Shown: positions 1-9,926, counted from the first letter of the stretch. The stretch is 64,000 nt of DNA from Flavobacteriales bacterium (GCA_023251075.1 JAHEZM010000002.1:1-64000); one strand, 5' to 3'. A program made the numbers and translations. The notes: generated by a model from the letters alone, not told the origin.

Positions 1-420
1 GGCACCGATATTCATGAATTGCGGACTATAGGTTCCTATTCCACCTTCTGGTAAATCGGTGGTGGTGATTTGAATTTGACCAAAATTCAACGACATTATA
101 CCCAAAGCGATAAAGTTTTTCTGCCCTAATTTCTGACTAAATCCGAAAGTGTTAATGTTGATTCCGGTACCCATTAACCAGGCAGTTCTACTAAATATTA
201 ATTCTGTTTTTTTGGTTTTGGTTAATCCTCCAATATTCAGGTATTGCGATTCTAATCCTTCAACTAATGAAATATTTGATCCTCCTAAACCTGATGTTCG
301 CGCATAAGGATTAATGAGCAGTTGAGTGGCACCCGCTTGTCCTGCCCTGTCACCATTTCCGGCATAAGCAGCGGAACAGCTCAACAGAATCAAAAACAAT
401 ATTTTAAATATTTTCTGCAT
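1..420 (-). CDS. PorV/PorQ-like outer-membrane protein, 3' part cut by window edge
   Basis: The first 140 codons are present and the gene runs off the left edge. A signal peptide (MQKIFKILFLILLSCSAAYA) is followed by GDRAGQAGATQLLINPYART and then SGLGGSN. This is the N-terminus typical of the PorV/PorQ family, outer-membrane beta-barrel proteins that shuttle or anchor T9SS cargo. The start codon overlaps the stop of the upstream 1264-residue gene as TAATG, so the two are translationally coupled. The neighbouring TonB receptor and large secreted protein suggest a dedicated surface complex (inference). The family call rests on the N-terminal pattern only, because the barrel is mostly missing. 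Confidence 0.7.
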   Translation of the reverse strand, partial: MQKIFKILFLILLSCSAAYAGNGDRAGQAGATQLLINPYARTSGLGGSNISLVEGLESQYLNIGGLTKTKKTELIFSRTAWLMGTGININTFGFSQKLGQKNFIALGIMSLNFGQIQITTTDLPEGGIGTYSPQFMNIGA

Positions 421-3400
421 TAAAAAGTACTTAAATCTGTTTGTCGCATTACACCAAACCACTTCAATATTTTCTCACCCACACCTTCCACTTCTACATG
501 TATCAAATACATTCCCGATGCAATAGGAACCCCTGCATCATTATCTAAATTCCATTCTATATTGGTAGTGCTTCTATCGTCTTTATTGAAAGTTTTTACA
601 AGAGTACCATTCAAAGTAAAAATTCTGATTTTACATTTATCCGGAAGATTTACAATTTTTACAATTCTATCCAGTTGCTCTTGCTCGTAGCTTGAGTATC
701 CGTAGTAAGGATTAGGAACCACATTGATTTTATCGAGTGAAATTTTGGCCGTATTGGCATCGTTATTCACTGTTTTAATATCGGCCGTATTAAAAGTAAA
801 TTCGGGTAATTTCTGACTGATATCTTTTGCGTAGGGCTTGGCTACTCTTAATTTAATAGCTACATCAATGGGTAGATAACCGAAAACAGGATTCGCCAAT
901 GGATAAGGATATACCCAGGTAATATCTTTAGTGACGTTAATTTTTAAGTTTGCGTTGTATTGAGAAAGTTGAGAATAGTAGTAGGCGCATCCATCATAAA
1001 CCGGTGCGTTGGGGGAAGCACCTTCTCCCTGAAAAACATAAATGCTATGCATTCCACCATAAATAATATCGGTGGCTTTAACAGTATCGGCTTCTAAATT
1101 GGTTAAATTATTGGTTGGATTCCAAATCATATCCGCTCCGTTATTCTCTACCTGATAGGAGTTTTCACCAAAGGCAATATTCAATCGAACTCCTGTTTCT
1201 ACATTGATGGCATAACCAGGAAACCAACCCATTCCCATTGTTCCGGAGTTATCGGGTTTACCCTCTTTATCCACCGAGGGTGATTGCCGTAAATCTAGCT
1301 TACCTGCGTTTCCTATTGTTTTCGATGGGTCATCAAAAGTTTCCAAAACTACGCATCGGCTCCATTTCGATTTATCGCTGGTAAGCACAATATCTACACT
1401 AGAGATATAAGAAAATTTATTGGCTGAAAGAGAAGTGCTGAATTCCCATTGCGGACCATATTGTTTGTAGCTGGTTATTCGATAAGGAGAAATGATTCCT
1501 TCCAGAATTTTTTCATAATCCTGATTGGGATCGAGTTTCACGGTTTTATCTGTTCCTGGTGTTATATCATCATCGCCTACACCAGATCTTATCCAATCTG
1601 AAAAAGCACCGGTTCCATCAAAATCTTTTACCCCTGTTAACCACTTTAACCCCGATCCATCTTTCCCGAAAGTCATTGATGCATCTATGTATCCATTGGT
1701 TAACGATTTGCTGTCGGCAGGCCCATAAGCATATTTTGCCGTTACCGATAAGCCCCATTTTTTAATGATTTGTTCATTGGCTATTTTGATGGTGTGATCG
1801 GCATAAACAGTATCATTTTTTTCCTGATGAATTAAAATCCAGTAAGCATCACTAACATCATTGGTGGTTACAGTATCTAAAAATTTAAAAGTAAAATTCC
1901 CTTCAGGAATGTTTAATGGATCTATTACTTTGATATTTATAGGAGCGCCATCGTTGTTATAAGTAACACTGGTGGCAGTATTGTTTTCCAGAATATCAGA
2001 GATGGTTTGTGGCGATAAATTAATGAATTCAGCACCATGTCCTTTTCCTTTTATTCTCGTTAATTTAGGTTGTAAACCATAGCTCGAATTCATAATAGTG
2101 CCGCCATCTTGTGGTGAAGGCAGATGTGGCATTCCTTCGTAAACTTTAACATTCAAACGACTCATTTTATAAGGCTTCTTTTGTCCGTCGTAACTGGAAG
2201 GATTTGCGTAGGAAAAAGTTTTAAAATTGTTGTATCCGTAAGCCACAGCCATGTAGTAATACGGTTTATGATTCACTAAAGTATTACTGCTTCCAGTAGC
2301 GAATTCGTCGCTAGTAATAACAAAACTATGTACGATACCTTTATCGGCTCCTTTCACCATTTCTGTGGGCACTAAGGTGTTCATTGCCTGATCTTGTTTG
2401 TAGTTAATCAATTGCGAAACACTATCGTGTATATCACATTGAGCCACCAATCTCGCTTTGGTAATATCAGTAAGTTCACCTGCAGAAACTGTTTCATCTT
2501 TCAATTGAAAAATTTGGTATCCCTGAAAGCGGTATTTTTTATCGTATCCTTTAATTCCGGTAGGATCTATCAAAGGATCTTCTTCAGTATAAGATTCTGT
2601 TTCAACTGAATTTTGAAGAGTTAAAATCAATTTATTTTCTAATTCTTTAATTTCTAAATCGGGAGCTTTGGGTCCGTTTAAAATTTTAAAATTATTATCA
2701 AAAAGCGCTTGAGCGATATCATCTGAAATTTGTAATGTTTGAACCGACGACCAGGCCGTAGCACCTGATTGTGCTCGAGCCCAAAGTGCACCTACTGTTA
2801 CCGTATTTACCGCTCCGCTTTTTAAAGTAAAAGGACCAGCAGATAGAATAAATCTTAAATCGCCAGGAACATCATTTTCTGTTTTTTGCGACCATGCTCC
2901 GTAGCTTCCGTATTTGGTAGCATCGGTATTATCGGGAAAAGCAAAATTGGTATTCGAGCCGTTGGTTAATCCTGAACCCGGCCATCCATTTCCATCATAT
3001 TCTAAATGAGTTCCATCTTTCCAATAGTTTCTTAAATAGCCGTAATACTGAGTAGCGTTGGTTGGATTACCCATTTGGGTTTGATCGTTGTAATAGTACA
3101 TGAAATTCGACATGATGATTTCTTCTCCTGCTTCATCTGTAGTTCCATCTCTATCATTATCGATCCCATCTAATAAATCAGCTATAGGTCCTTTAAAAAA
3201 ATCTAAACCAACGGCAGGGGGAGTTGCTCCATAACCAGGAGAGCCCTGATCGGGAGCATCATCTTCATCAGCATTGTAGCAATAGCCAAATCCTCTTTCT
3301 ACATCACATCCTATATAATCATCTCTGGGTCCTCCTAAATCGGGATCAACCCATTGTCCGAAATAGGTTTCCTCCATATCAAAGCTCGATTTGTTTTCAA

Positions 3401-4214
3401 TGATATAGTTGTAAAAAGTCATGTTGTTTACTTCATCATCGGTGCTAAAACCAAAAGCCTGAGCTTTAATTTGTAAACCTATAGGAAGTCCTTTTGATTC
3501 GCCGTGAATATTTCCTACGTCATTAAAAATCCACCATATAGATTCATCACCATACAATACAGAGGAAGAGTTTCCTTGTGTTCCATCCAAATCAAAATTC
3601 GGATAATCTCCTTTGGAGGGATCGTATTTGGTATCTCCATCGCTATCGAAAAATGGTGCTAAATAATAATCTTGTCCGATAGCTGTATTTCCATGTGCCG
3701 GCCAGTTGAGCATAGACTGTGGGATACTTGGATTTTTTCCGGCTTTATATGCCGTTACATATTCTTCAACCTCTTCTCTACTTACTTTGTAGTGATTATC
3801 GTATTGCAAGCAGGTACTTTTATCGGCAAATTTTGAACTCCCCACAGGTCCGGGCCAAAAGTCATTTCCATTCTGACGATAAGTCATTGCGGCGACTTTT
3901 AAATTTCCATTTTGATCTTTTCCTCCAATCCATAAAGCACCAGAGAAAAGAGAACTCACACCACCACCTTTAGGAATTTCGTATTGAGGTGTTTTATTCA
4001 AATCCCACCACATATCGCCACCGCCCAGTATTCGCACGCGCGCATTGTTGATACTCATATCAATTTCACTGGTAGCAGGATCACAATCGGCTGCTTTGTA
4101 CTCACCTTGCGGACTATTATTCGCAGGTGGAGTACCCACATTTTCGCGAGCAAAAATTGAATTAACCATTAAAATGATCAACGAGAAGAGAGATATTATT
4201 TTCTTTTTATCCAT
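420..4214 (-). CDS. Large secreted protein with FlgD-like/T9SS C-terminal domain
   Basis: This 1264-residue protein begins with a signal peptide (MDKKKIISLFSLIILMVNSIFA). The body is not of a family I recognise. It carries Asp-rich calcium-type stretches such as DSDGDTKYDPSKGDYP (near residue 200) and DGIDNDRDGTTDEAGEE (near 355). The last 90 residues start at NVVPNPYYGYSSYE and continue with KIRIFTLNGTLVKTF, WNLDNDAG and GMYLIHVEV, the FlgD-like/T9SS sorting fold. It is the middle gene of the operon, 2 nt after the TonB receptor gene and overlapping the PorV-like gene. Secretion to the surface with the help of the PorV-like neighbour is inferred. Confidence 0.75.
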   Translation of the reverse strand: MDKKKIISLFSLIILMVNSIFARENVGTPPANNSPQGEYKAADCDPATSEIDMSINNARVRILGGGDMWWDLNKTPQYEIPKGGGVSSLFSGALWIGGKDQNGNLKVAAMTYRQNGNDFWPGPVGSSKFADKSTCLQYDNHYKVSREEVEEYVTAYKAGKNPSIPQSMLNWPAHGNTAIGQDYYLAPFFDSDGDTKYDPSKGDYPNFDLDGTQGNSSSVLYGDESIWWIFNDVGNIHGESKGLPIGLQIKAQAFGFSTDDEVNNMTFYNYIIENKSSFDMEETYFGQWVDPDLGGPRDDYIGCDVERGFGYCYNADEDDAPDQGSPGYGATPPAVGLDFFKGPIADLLDGIDNDRDGTTDEAGEEIIMSNFMYYYNDQTQMGNPTNATQYYGYLRNYWKDGTHLEYDGNGWPGSGLTNGSNTNFAFPDNTDATKYGSYGAWSQKTENDVPGDLRFILSAGPFTLKSGAVNTVTVGALWARAQSGATAWSSVQTLQISDDIAQALFDNNFKILNGPKAPDLEIKELENKLILTLQNSVETESYTEEDPLIDPTGIKGYDKKYRFQGYQIFQLKDETVSAGELTDITKARLVAQCDIHDSVSQLINYKQDQAMNTLVPTEMVKGADKGIVHSFVITSDEFATGSSNTLVNHKPYYYMAVAYGYNNFKTFSYANPSSYDGQKKPYKMSRLNVKVYEGMPHLPSPQDGGTIMNSSYGLQPKLTRIKGKGHGAEFINLSPQTISDILENNTATSVTYNNDGAPINIKVIDPLNIPEGNFTFKFLDTVTTNDVSDAYWILIHQEKNDTVYADHTIKIANEQIIKKWGLSVTAKYAYGPADSKSLTNGYIDASMTFGKDGSGLKWLTGVKDFDGTGAFSDWIRSGVGDDDITPGTDKTVKLDPNQDYEKILEGIISPYRITSYKQYGPQWEFSTSLSANKFSYISSVDIVLTSDKSKWSRCVVLETFDDPSKTIGNAGKLDLRQSPSVDKEGKPDNSGTMGMGWFPGYAINVETGVRLNIAFGENSYQVENNGADMIWNPTNNLTNLEADTVKATDIIYGGMHSIYVFQGEGASPNAPVYDGCAYYYSQLSQYNANLKINVTKDITWVYPYPLANPVFGYLPIDVAIKLRVAKPYAKDISQKLPEFTFNTADIKTVNNDANTAKISLDKINVVPNPYYGYSSYEQEQLDRIVKIVNLPDKCKIRIFTLNGTLVKTFNKDDRSTTNIEWNLDNDAGVPIASGMYLIHVEVEGVGEKILKWFGVMRQTDLSTF

Positions 4215-4216
4215 TT

Positions 4217-7200
4217 CTAAAAATTATAAATCACACCTAATCGAATGGTTCTGGGAGCGCTAAAATTATTAGGATTATTAATTACAATAGAATACAAATC
4301 AATGAATGATTGCGTATTCACTTTTGAATTAATTTCCTGTTGTGATACCGCTGCAGTTAAAAATCCGTCATCGTTTGCATTGCCAGTGTAGCGATATACA
4401 TTTAAAATATTTCGTCGGTTCAATACATTATTAATGGTAATGAAAGCATTCAGAACAGTTACTTTTTGTTTTTCATTTTCTCCTCCGAATTTGAAAATAA
4501 AATTTTTATCTATTCTAACATCTATTCTATAAGTCCATGGTAATCTCGATCCATTAGGTTGTCCGCTTAAGGTATGACTTTGCGATTTTGTTAATGCCGC
4601 ATCCTGTGTAATATTTGATTGGCGGGAATACGGTGTTCCTGACCCTGTTCTGAAAAGAAAATTTACTCCAAAATCGGCCAGTATTTTTCTACCCCATGAT
4701 GGACCATTGTATGTTTTACCTCGACCATATCGATAATCAGCCTCTAAATTTATATTGTGTCGTCTGTCGTAATCCAAAGGAATAATAGTTCTTAAATTTG
4801 GAGAACCAGAATTTAAAAGATTGATACTGCTGGTAGAGTTACTACCTGTTCCTTCTGCGTATTGCAAAGTATAATTTACATTAAAACGAAGGTTGTTTAC
4901 TCTTCTTTGCTCATAGTTGAAAGACAATCCTTTGATGGTTCCAAAATCAACATTACCAAAAGTTAAGTAGTTAACAGGATAGGCATAATTCACAGGAATC
5001 AATTGAATCATGTCTTTTATTTCACGGTAAAAAGCAGAGATGGTAATGGCAGAAACTCTACTTACTTTTTGTGCAAATCCTAATTCGTAATCGGTAGTTT
5101 TTTGTGGTTTTAAATTCGGATTGTTCAATACAGCACCCACCGAATTTTCCATAAATAAGTAGTTCATAGGATTTGCTCTTGAAAAAAGAGCATCGGGTCT
5201 TTGTGCCAATAAATCGTAGTGTGCAAAAAATACAGCTTCGGTAGAAATAGGAAAAGAAAAAGATACACGAGGCATTAAAACATATTGTGCTTCATATTTT
5301 TTGAATGAACCGTCAACATTGAAATTCGACAATTTGACATTTTCATTTTTGTTTACAAGGTAAGGAGTAATATTTCCGGTGGTTGATGCCTCAGCAATTA
5401 CAGAGGGGTCGTTAATTTTTGTGCCGGCACTGTTGTACCATTTGTTGTTATTGTCTCTAAAACCAACTGCCGTTTTAGTGGAAGCATCAGCATCGTTCAC
5501 ATAAACTTTGTAATCATCAGCGATAGTACTTGGAACAGCAATTCCTTCAGCTCTTACTTCGGCAGCAGTTTTAATAGGGTAAAGCGAGTACAAATCTTTG
5601 GGCACCATTTGGTTGGCATCATAACGATCCAAACGAAGTCCCACATTAAAGATCATATCTTTAAAAGTAAATTTATCTTGAATATAACCAGCTATGTATA
5701 CCGGTTGAAAGCCAGGAATATTTCTGGCCATAGCATTGTTGTCGTTGGTTTGTGTGAAGAAATCAGAAAAGGCGGCTTTAGTATTTAGAGAATTTCCGAG
5801 ATAATCATATCCATAATTGGCACCTAGTAAACTATTTCCTCCGTTTTGCATCAACTCATCGGGATTAAACATGGAAAGAGATAAATCGGAAGGGCTGAGA
5901 TTATCCACATCCACATAATCGGTATTTGATTTTCCTAAAGAGCTTCTAACATTTTCAAAAAATCCTTTAATAGTTTTTCCCGAAGCTGCATCTACGGTAG
6001 GCACATATTTGTAATTGTAATTTACGGTATCACCATTTACTAATGGGTTCGATTTATCCAATTCTGAATTGTTAGAATTGGCCAATTGTCGGCCTAGAGT
6101 CCATAAATTCATAGGAGTGATTAAGTAAGATCTGCTCAGTCTTTTTTCATATTCAAAACCTACATTGATTTCATGTTTTTTAATATCTGCAAAGAAAGAT
6201 CCTACTACTCTAAATTGATCGTTTTCAGCTTTGGTATAACCATTATATTGTCGGCCTGTACTGTACCAAACATCATAAGTATGTCCCGGACGATCACCGT
6301 TTAATAACGCACCGCCTTGTTGCACTTGAGAGTAATTTTCGTAATTGCCTACTCTGTTTCCTTTGTACAATTCATAGTATTGTTGAGTGTAACGTGAAGC
6401 AGTAGTGTTATTACCCGCCGATAAGAACATGAATTCTTTGTCTTGCCAACCGGTCATGTAATATTTAGCGCCATTAACGCCATTAGAATCGAAGGCATAA
6501 TTTCTTTCCTGTGTGGTTTGAAATTTACCAATGTAGCCGTAATCAAAAAGATTAGAGCCATGACTATCATCTTCTTCGGTTCTGTTTTTTTTAGAATAAT
6601 CTACCTGAAGAGTATAGTAGCAATTTTTGATCAAAGGTTCTTTATCTGTTTTAGAAATATCTTCACTTTGAATTCCTACTTTCTGCACTATTTTACCATA
6701 CAGCCTGAAGTCTCTGTTGGTGATTAAAGGGTTGTTCTCATAATTAAGTAATGAATATTGATAGATGTTGTAGTGTTGTGCATTATATTGAAAGCTACCT
6801 CCCGCATAAATAGAAATCTTTTTATTTGGTCGGAATTCTAATCTACCATTCAACATAATTCCTTTCGATGCTGAATTTTTATGCACTTTACTGTATTCTA
6901 AAGAATCGTAAGTTAAAAATTCACTTTTTCTTACCGTTCCAATTCCTGAATTGGAAGGGCTTAGTGGGTTTTCCTGAATTCTTTTCAATACGTCGTCTTT
7001 CACATAGTAATTTCCCACTGCAGAAGGGTTTCCATCGAGAGTAGAATTCAATTGACCAGTAAGCGAATATCCCAGAAAGCTTGATGTTTTGTCTTTATTC
7101 AAAAGCGGACCCATGAAAAAGAATTCCAAATTGTTATAGCCATAACCGTCTAAAAATTGAGAGCTTTCTAAGTTCACTCCCTGCTCATGTTTGTTGGTGG

Positions 7201-7867
7201 CATTTCTGGTAGTAACAGAAATTACTCCTCCGGTGGCGTCTCCATATTTGGCAGGCATACCCCCTGTAATTACGGTTACTTGTTCTAAACTTTGTTTGGG
7301 AAGTGAAGCCAGTCCGCTGAGCTTAACACCATCTACATAATACAATGTTCCTTCCGATCGGGCACCACGAACATTGATTTCTCCGCTACCATCGTCGGGA
7401 GAATAAGTTCCTGCCGTAGTAGAAGCAATTGCTGAAACAGATGCTAAAGGTGATTTAATAATTTCTTCATAGGTTTTGGTACTTCCCGATTTAAAGTCGG
7501 GATCAATCAATGGTACCTTATATTTTTTGATACTGATAGTACCTGCTGTTGAATTGTTTTTCAAAATAAAATCAAGAAAAGTAATTTTCTCCATTTCAAT
7601 TCTAACGGCTTCTATTTTCACACTTTCATAACCGACATAAGAAACCATTACATCGTAATCACCAGGGTTAATGGCTTTGATGGCATATATTCCGGCTACA
7701 TCCGTTTGGGTTCCGGAAACAGGAACTCCATTTTTTTGCAAAATCACCGTAGCATAAGGAAGAATAGTTCCTCCGGTATCTTTTACTATACCTTTTAGTG
7801 TACCCATTTGAGCGCTACAGATAGCGGAAACAAAAAGGAAAAATAAAAGACAAAACTGTTTTCTCAT
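4217..7867 (-). CDS. TonB-dependent receptor with carboxypeptidase-like regulatory domain
   Basis: This 1216-residue outer-membrane receptor has a signal peptide (residues 1-19), then a CarboxypepD_reg-like beta-sandwich (about 22-108, GTLKGIVKDTGGTILPYATV). A plug domain follows (about 130-235, GEINVRGARSEGTLYYVDGV and MPAKYGDATGGVISVTTR). A long barrel ends in the aromatic terminus RLGVIYNF. This is the SusC-like architecture of Bacteroidota. No SusD gene lies next to it; instead it heads an operon with a large secreted protein and a PorV-like protein, so glycan uptake is not indicated. The substrate is unknown. A strong promoter lies just upstream of the start. Confidence 0.88.
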   Translation of the reverse strand: MRKQFCLLFFLFVSAICSAQMGTLKGIVKDTGGTILPYATVILQKNGVPVSGTQTDVAGIYAIKAINPGDYDVMVSYVGYESVKIEAVRIEMEKITFLDFILKNNSTAGTISIKKYKVPLIDPDFKSGSTKTYEEIIKSPLASVSAIASTTAGTYSPDDGSGEINVRGARSEGTLYYVDGVKLSGLASLPKQSLEQVTVITGGMPAKYGDATGGVISVTTRNATNKHEQGVNLESSQFLDGYGYNNLEFFFMGPLLNKDKTSSFLGYSLTGQLNSTLDGNPSAVGNYYVKDDVLKRIQENPLSPSNSGIGTVRKSEFLTYDSLEYSKVHKNSASKGIMLNGRLEFRPNKKISIYAGGSFQYNAQHYNIYQYSLLNYENNPLITNRDFRLYGKIVQKVGIQSEDISKTDKEPLIKNCYYTLQVDYSKKNRTEEDDSHGSNLFDYGYIGKFQTTQERNYAFDSNGVNGAKYYMTGWQDKEFMFLSAGNNTTASRYTQQYYELYKGNRVGNYENYSQVQQGGALLNGDRPGHTYDVWYSTGRQYNGYTKAENDQFRVVGSFFADIKKHEINVGFEYEKRLSRSYLITPMNLWTLGRQLANSNNSELDKSNPLVNGDTVNYNYKYVPTVDAASGKTIKGFFENVRSSLGKSNTDYVDVDNLSPSDLSLSMFNPDELMQNGGNSLLGANYGYDYLGNSLNTKAAFSDFFTQTNDNNAMARNIPGFQPVYIAGYIQDKFTFKDMIFNVGLRLDRYDANQMVPKDLYSLYPIKTAAEVRAEGIAVPSTIADDYKVYVNDADASTKTAVGFRDNNNKWYNSAGTKINDPSVIAEASTTGNITPYLVNKNENVKLSNFNVDGSFKKYEAQYVLMPRVSFSFPISTEAVFFAHYDLLAQRPDALFSRANPMNYLFMENSVGAVLNNPNLKPQKTTDYELGFAQKVSRVSAITISAFYREIKDMIQLIPVNYAYPVNYLTFGNVDFGTIKGLSFNYEQRRVNNLRFNVNYTLQYAEGTGSNSTSSINLLNSGSPNLRTIIPLDYDRRHNINLEADYRYGRGKTYNGPSWGRKILADFGVNFLFRTGSGTPYSRQSNITQDAALTKSQSHTLSGQPNGSRLPWTYRIDVRIDKNFIFKFGGENEKQKVTVLNAFITINNVLNRRNILNVYRYTGNANDDGFLTAAVSQQEINSKVNTQSFIDLYSIVINNPNNFSAPRTIRLGVIYNF

Positions 7868-7877
7868 GATGGATAGC

Positions 7878-7908
7878 CAAACTTACATGATTAAGAGTAA
7901 AAAACAAA
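7878..7908 (-). promoter_or_regulatory. Bacteroidota promoter of the TonB receptor operon
   Basis: Reading the minus strand, TTTG (7905-7908), a 19-base spacer and TAAGTTTG (7878-7885) match the Bacteroidota consensus TTTG-N19/21-TAnnTTTG exactly. Transcription should begin around 7872, only about 5 nt before the ATG at 7867, so the leader is almost absent. Confidence 0.7.
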
Positions 7909-8010
7909 ACAAAAAGAAGATACATTTTCTTTGCTTTGGCACGATATTGGAAAAGGATTTATTACTTCCTTATTCCCCCTTTAAAGTAAGTTCTGATCGC
8001 CTTTTGAAAG

Positions 8011-8027
8011 CCCTGCCCCCAGCAGGG
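8011..8027. terminator. Short hairpin after the aminotransferase gene
   Basis: CCCTGC and GCAGGG pair around a 5-base loop, starting 5 nt past the aminotransferase stop codon. On the minus strand the following bases are CTTTC rather than a T run, while the T run (8028-8032) sits on the plus strand. It may therefore be a weak or bidirectional terminator. Confidence 0.4.
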
Positions 8028-8032
8028 TTTTT

Positions 8033-9232
8033 CTATTGTATTCTACCTGGGTATTGTGCCAATGCAACTTCCAAACATTCCATTGCTTTTAATAAAGATT
8101 CTTTCTTCAATACATAAGCAATTCGAATTTCCTGATCTCCCATTCCTTTAGTAGAATAAAAACCATTCCCTGGAGCAAACATTACTGTTTCACCTTTGTG
8201 TTGAAATTCTTTCAACAACCAAACACAAAAATTTTCTGCACTATCTACAGGCAATTTAGCCATAATGTAAAATGCGCCAGAAGGTTTAGAGAAAATTACA
8301 CCTTTCATTTTTGAAAGTGCTTCAGATACGATATCTCTTCTTTCTATGTATTCTTTTTTTACTTCATCGAAATAAGATTGGGGAGTATCCAACGCTGCTT
8401 CACCAGCAATTTGGCCGTAAGTAGGAGGGCTCAATCTTGCCTGAGCAAATTTTAAAGCGGTTTCAATAATAGATTTATTTCTTGAAATCAATGTGCCAAT
8501 ACGCGATCCGCACATGCTATATCTTTTCGAAATAGAGTCAATTAATATTACGTTGTTTTCTATCCCTTCCAATTGCATTACCGATAAAGGTGTTTTTTGA
8601 TCGTAACAGAATTCGCGATAAACTTCATCAGCAAACAAAAACAAATCGTGTTTTTTTACAATTTCTTTAATTTGTTCTAATTCCTGAATAGAGTATATTT
8701 TACCCGTTGGATTACCGGGATTACAAAGCATAATAGCTTTTGTTTTGTCGGTAATATAATTTTCAAAATCGGAAATAGGAGGTAAGGCAAAACCTTCTTC
8801 AATATAAGTTGGAATGGTTTTAATTGATGCACTTGCAGCCTTTGCAAAACTAATGTAGTTTGCATAGAAGGGTTCGGGCACCAATACTTCATCACCAGGA
8901 TTTAAGCAAACCAAAAAACCAATCAATATAGCTTCCGATCCACCGGTGGTGATAATCATATCTTCTGTGGAAAGATTGATGCTGAACTTACTGTAATATT
9001 CTACCAGCTTTGTGCGAAAGGTTTTATTTCCTGCTGAATGACTGTATTCAATTACTTTAATATTTGTATTTTTAACGGCCTGTAAGGCAATTTCAGGAGT
9101 TGGAATATCGGGTTGACCAATATTTAAAAAGTGCACATGAACTCCTCTGCGTTGAGCCGCTTCTGCATAAGGCACCAACTTTCTGATGGGAGACAATGTG
9201 ATCTCTTTTCCTCTTTCTGAAATCTTTACCAT
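8033..9232 (-). CDS. PLP-dependent aminotransferase, class I/II
   Basis: This 399-residue cytosolic fold-type I aminotransferase resembles aspartate/aromatic aminotransferases. The PLP-site signatures are visible in order: GGSEAI (phosphate-binding turn), LCNPGNPTG, ADEVYREF (Asp contacting the pyridine nitrogen) and SISKRYSMCGSRIG, whose Lys should form the Schiff base. The family usually moves an amino group from aspartate or a similar donor to 2-oxoglutarate, but the exact substrate cannot be read from sequence. The gene stands alone between the TonB operon and the DUF1573 cluster. The ATG start gives the usual N-terminus (SERGKEITLSPIRKL). Confidence 0.9.
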   Translation of the reverse strand: MVKISERGKEITLSPIRKLVPYAEAAQRRGVHVHFLNIGQPDIPTPEIALQAVKNTNIKVIEYSHSAGNKTFRTKLVEYYSKFSINLSTEDMIITTGGSEAILIGFLVCLNPGDEVLVPEPFYANYISFAKAASASIKTIPTYIEEGFALPPISDFENYITDKTKAIMLCNPGNPTGKIYSIQELEQIKEIVKKHDLFLFADEVYREFCYDQKTPLSVMQLEGIENNVILIDSISKRYSMCGSRIGTLISRNKSIIETALKFAQARLSPPTYGQIAGEAALDTPQSYFDEVKKEYIERRDIVSEALSKMKGVIFSKPSGAFYIMAKLPVDSAENFCVWLLKEFQHKGETVMFAPGNGFYSTKGMGDQEIRIAYVLKKESLLKAMECLEVALAQYPGRIQ

Positions 9233-9300
9233 AAAATATTAAACAGATAGTGAGCTGCAAATTTCACATTTTTTTGCGAATGCACACCATATATAAAATA

Positions 9301-9332
9301 AAAATCCCTTTGTGCTTCAACAAAGGGATTTT
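9301..9332 (-). terminator. Terminator of the first DUF1573 gene
   Basis: A perfect 13-bp stem (9301-9313 with 9320-9332) and a 6-base loop follow the DUF1573 gene ending at 9351. Read on the minus strand, the stem is followed by a T-rich run, as expected of an intrinsic terminator. Confidence 0.8.
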
Positions 9333-9350
9333 ATAAAATAATTAAATATA

Positions 9351-9800
9351 CTAGTTGGCAACCGGACCACTACTGTTTTGAGGTAAAGCATTTTCTTCAG
9401 GAAGAACTTCTCCTTTAACATTAATAACTACATCTCCGGTGGTAGAGTTTGACCTGATCGTTACAGTTTTATTGAATTTTCCCAACCGTTCAGTTTTGTA
9501 CTCTACTTTAAATTCTTGTATTTCACCTGGTTTGATTACCATATTTTGCGGACATTTTGGTGTGGTACAACCGCAAGAACCCAAACAAGTATCAATAATT
9601 AAATTTGCTTTACCACTGTTGGTAAATTGAACTGTTCTGAATCTATCTGAATTTTGTTTAATCGTTCCATAATTCACTTCTTTAGTGATTAAAGTTAATA
9701 CAGCACCATTAGAATCTATGGGTGCTTGATTTGGAAATTGAGCCCAGCAATTTACCAGAAGGGCAAGAGTGAAGCTTAACGTTAAAAATATCTTTCTCAT
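9351..9800 (-). CDS. Secreted DUF1573 protein (paralogue 1 of 3)
   Basis: I place the start at ATG 9800, giving 149 residues, because the signal peptide MRKIFLTLSFTLALLVNCWA begins there and the longer frame adds a non-conserved extension. One DUF1573 domain (immunoglobulin-like ASH/Hydin-type fold) follows: NYGTIKQNSDRFRTVQFTN, then the Cys signature LGSCGCTTPKCP, then KPGEIQEFKVEYKTERLGKF. The biochemical role of the family is not settled. Two paralogues lie directly upstream, and each gene of the first pair has its own terminator and a tandem TTAACA motif upstream. The Cys residues may form disulfides after export or bind metal (inference). Confidence 0.85.
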   Translation of the reverse strand: MRKIFLTLSFTLALLVNCWAQFPNQAPIDSNGAVLTLITKEVNYGTIKQNSDRFRTVQFTNSGKANLIIDTCLGSCGCTTPKCPQNMVIKPGEIQEFKVEYKTERLGKFNKTVTIRSNSTTGDVVINVKGEVLPEENALPQNSSGPVAN

Positions 9801-9850
9801 AAATTTTGGTTTAGTGTTAACTAAAGATACTTTCAAAATCATGTGGTTGG

Positions 9851-9867
9851 TGTTAATCACTTGTTAA
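9851..9867 (-). promoter_or_regulatory. Tandem TTAACA-N5-TTAACA motif upstream of DUF1573 gene 1
   Basis: On the minus strand two TTAACA hexamers repeat with an 11-bp period, about 50-67 nt before the start codon. The arrangement equals the Bacillus PhoP box (TTAACA-N4/6-TTAACA) and suits an OmpR/PhoB-type response regulator dimer. The same motif lies before the next paralogue. Confidence 0.5.
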
Positions 9868-9901
9868 TGTTTTGATAGTCAATAAAATGTGTGAAAATAA
9901 A

Positions 9902-9926
9902 AATCCCTCCGATTTTCGGAGGGATT
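9902..9926 (-). terminator. Terminator of the second DUF1573 gene
   Basis: A perfect 10-bp GC-rich stem (AATCCCTCCG with CGGAGGGATT) closes a 5-base loop. On the minus strand it is followed by a T-rich stretch. It lies 50 nt past the stop of the upstream paralogue. Confidence 0.8.

Noticed and set aside
8001-8035. Plus-strand terminator at 8011-8032
   Set aside because: The T run is on the plus strand but no plus-strand gene ends there; the 83-residue frame crossing it has no coding character. I kept the hairpin only as a weak element after the aminotransferase gene.
7866-8117. 83-residue plus-strand frame between the TonB receptor and aminotransferase genes
   Set aside because: It overlaps the receptor promoter and the aminotransferase 3' end and shows no recognisable domain.
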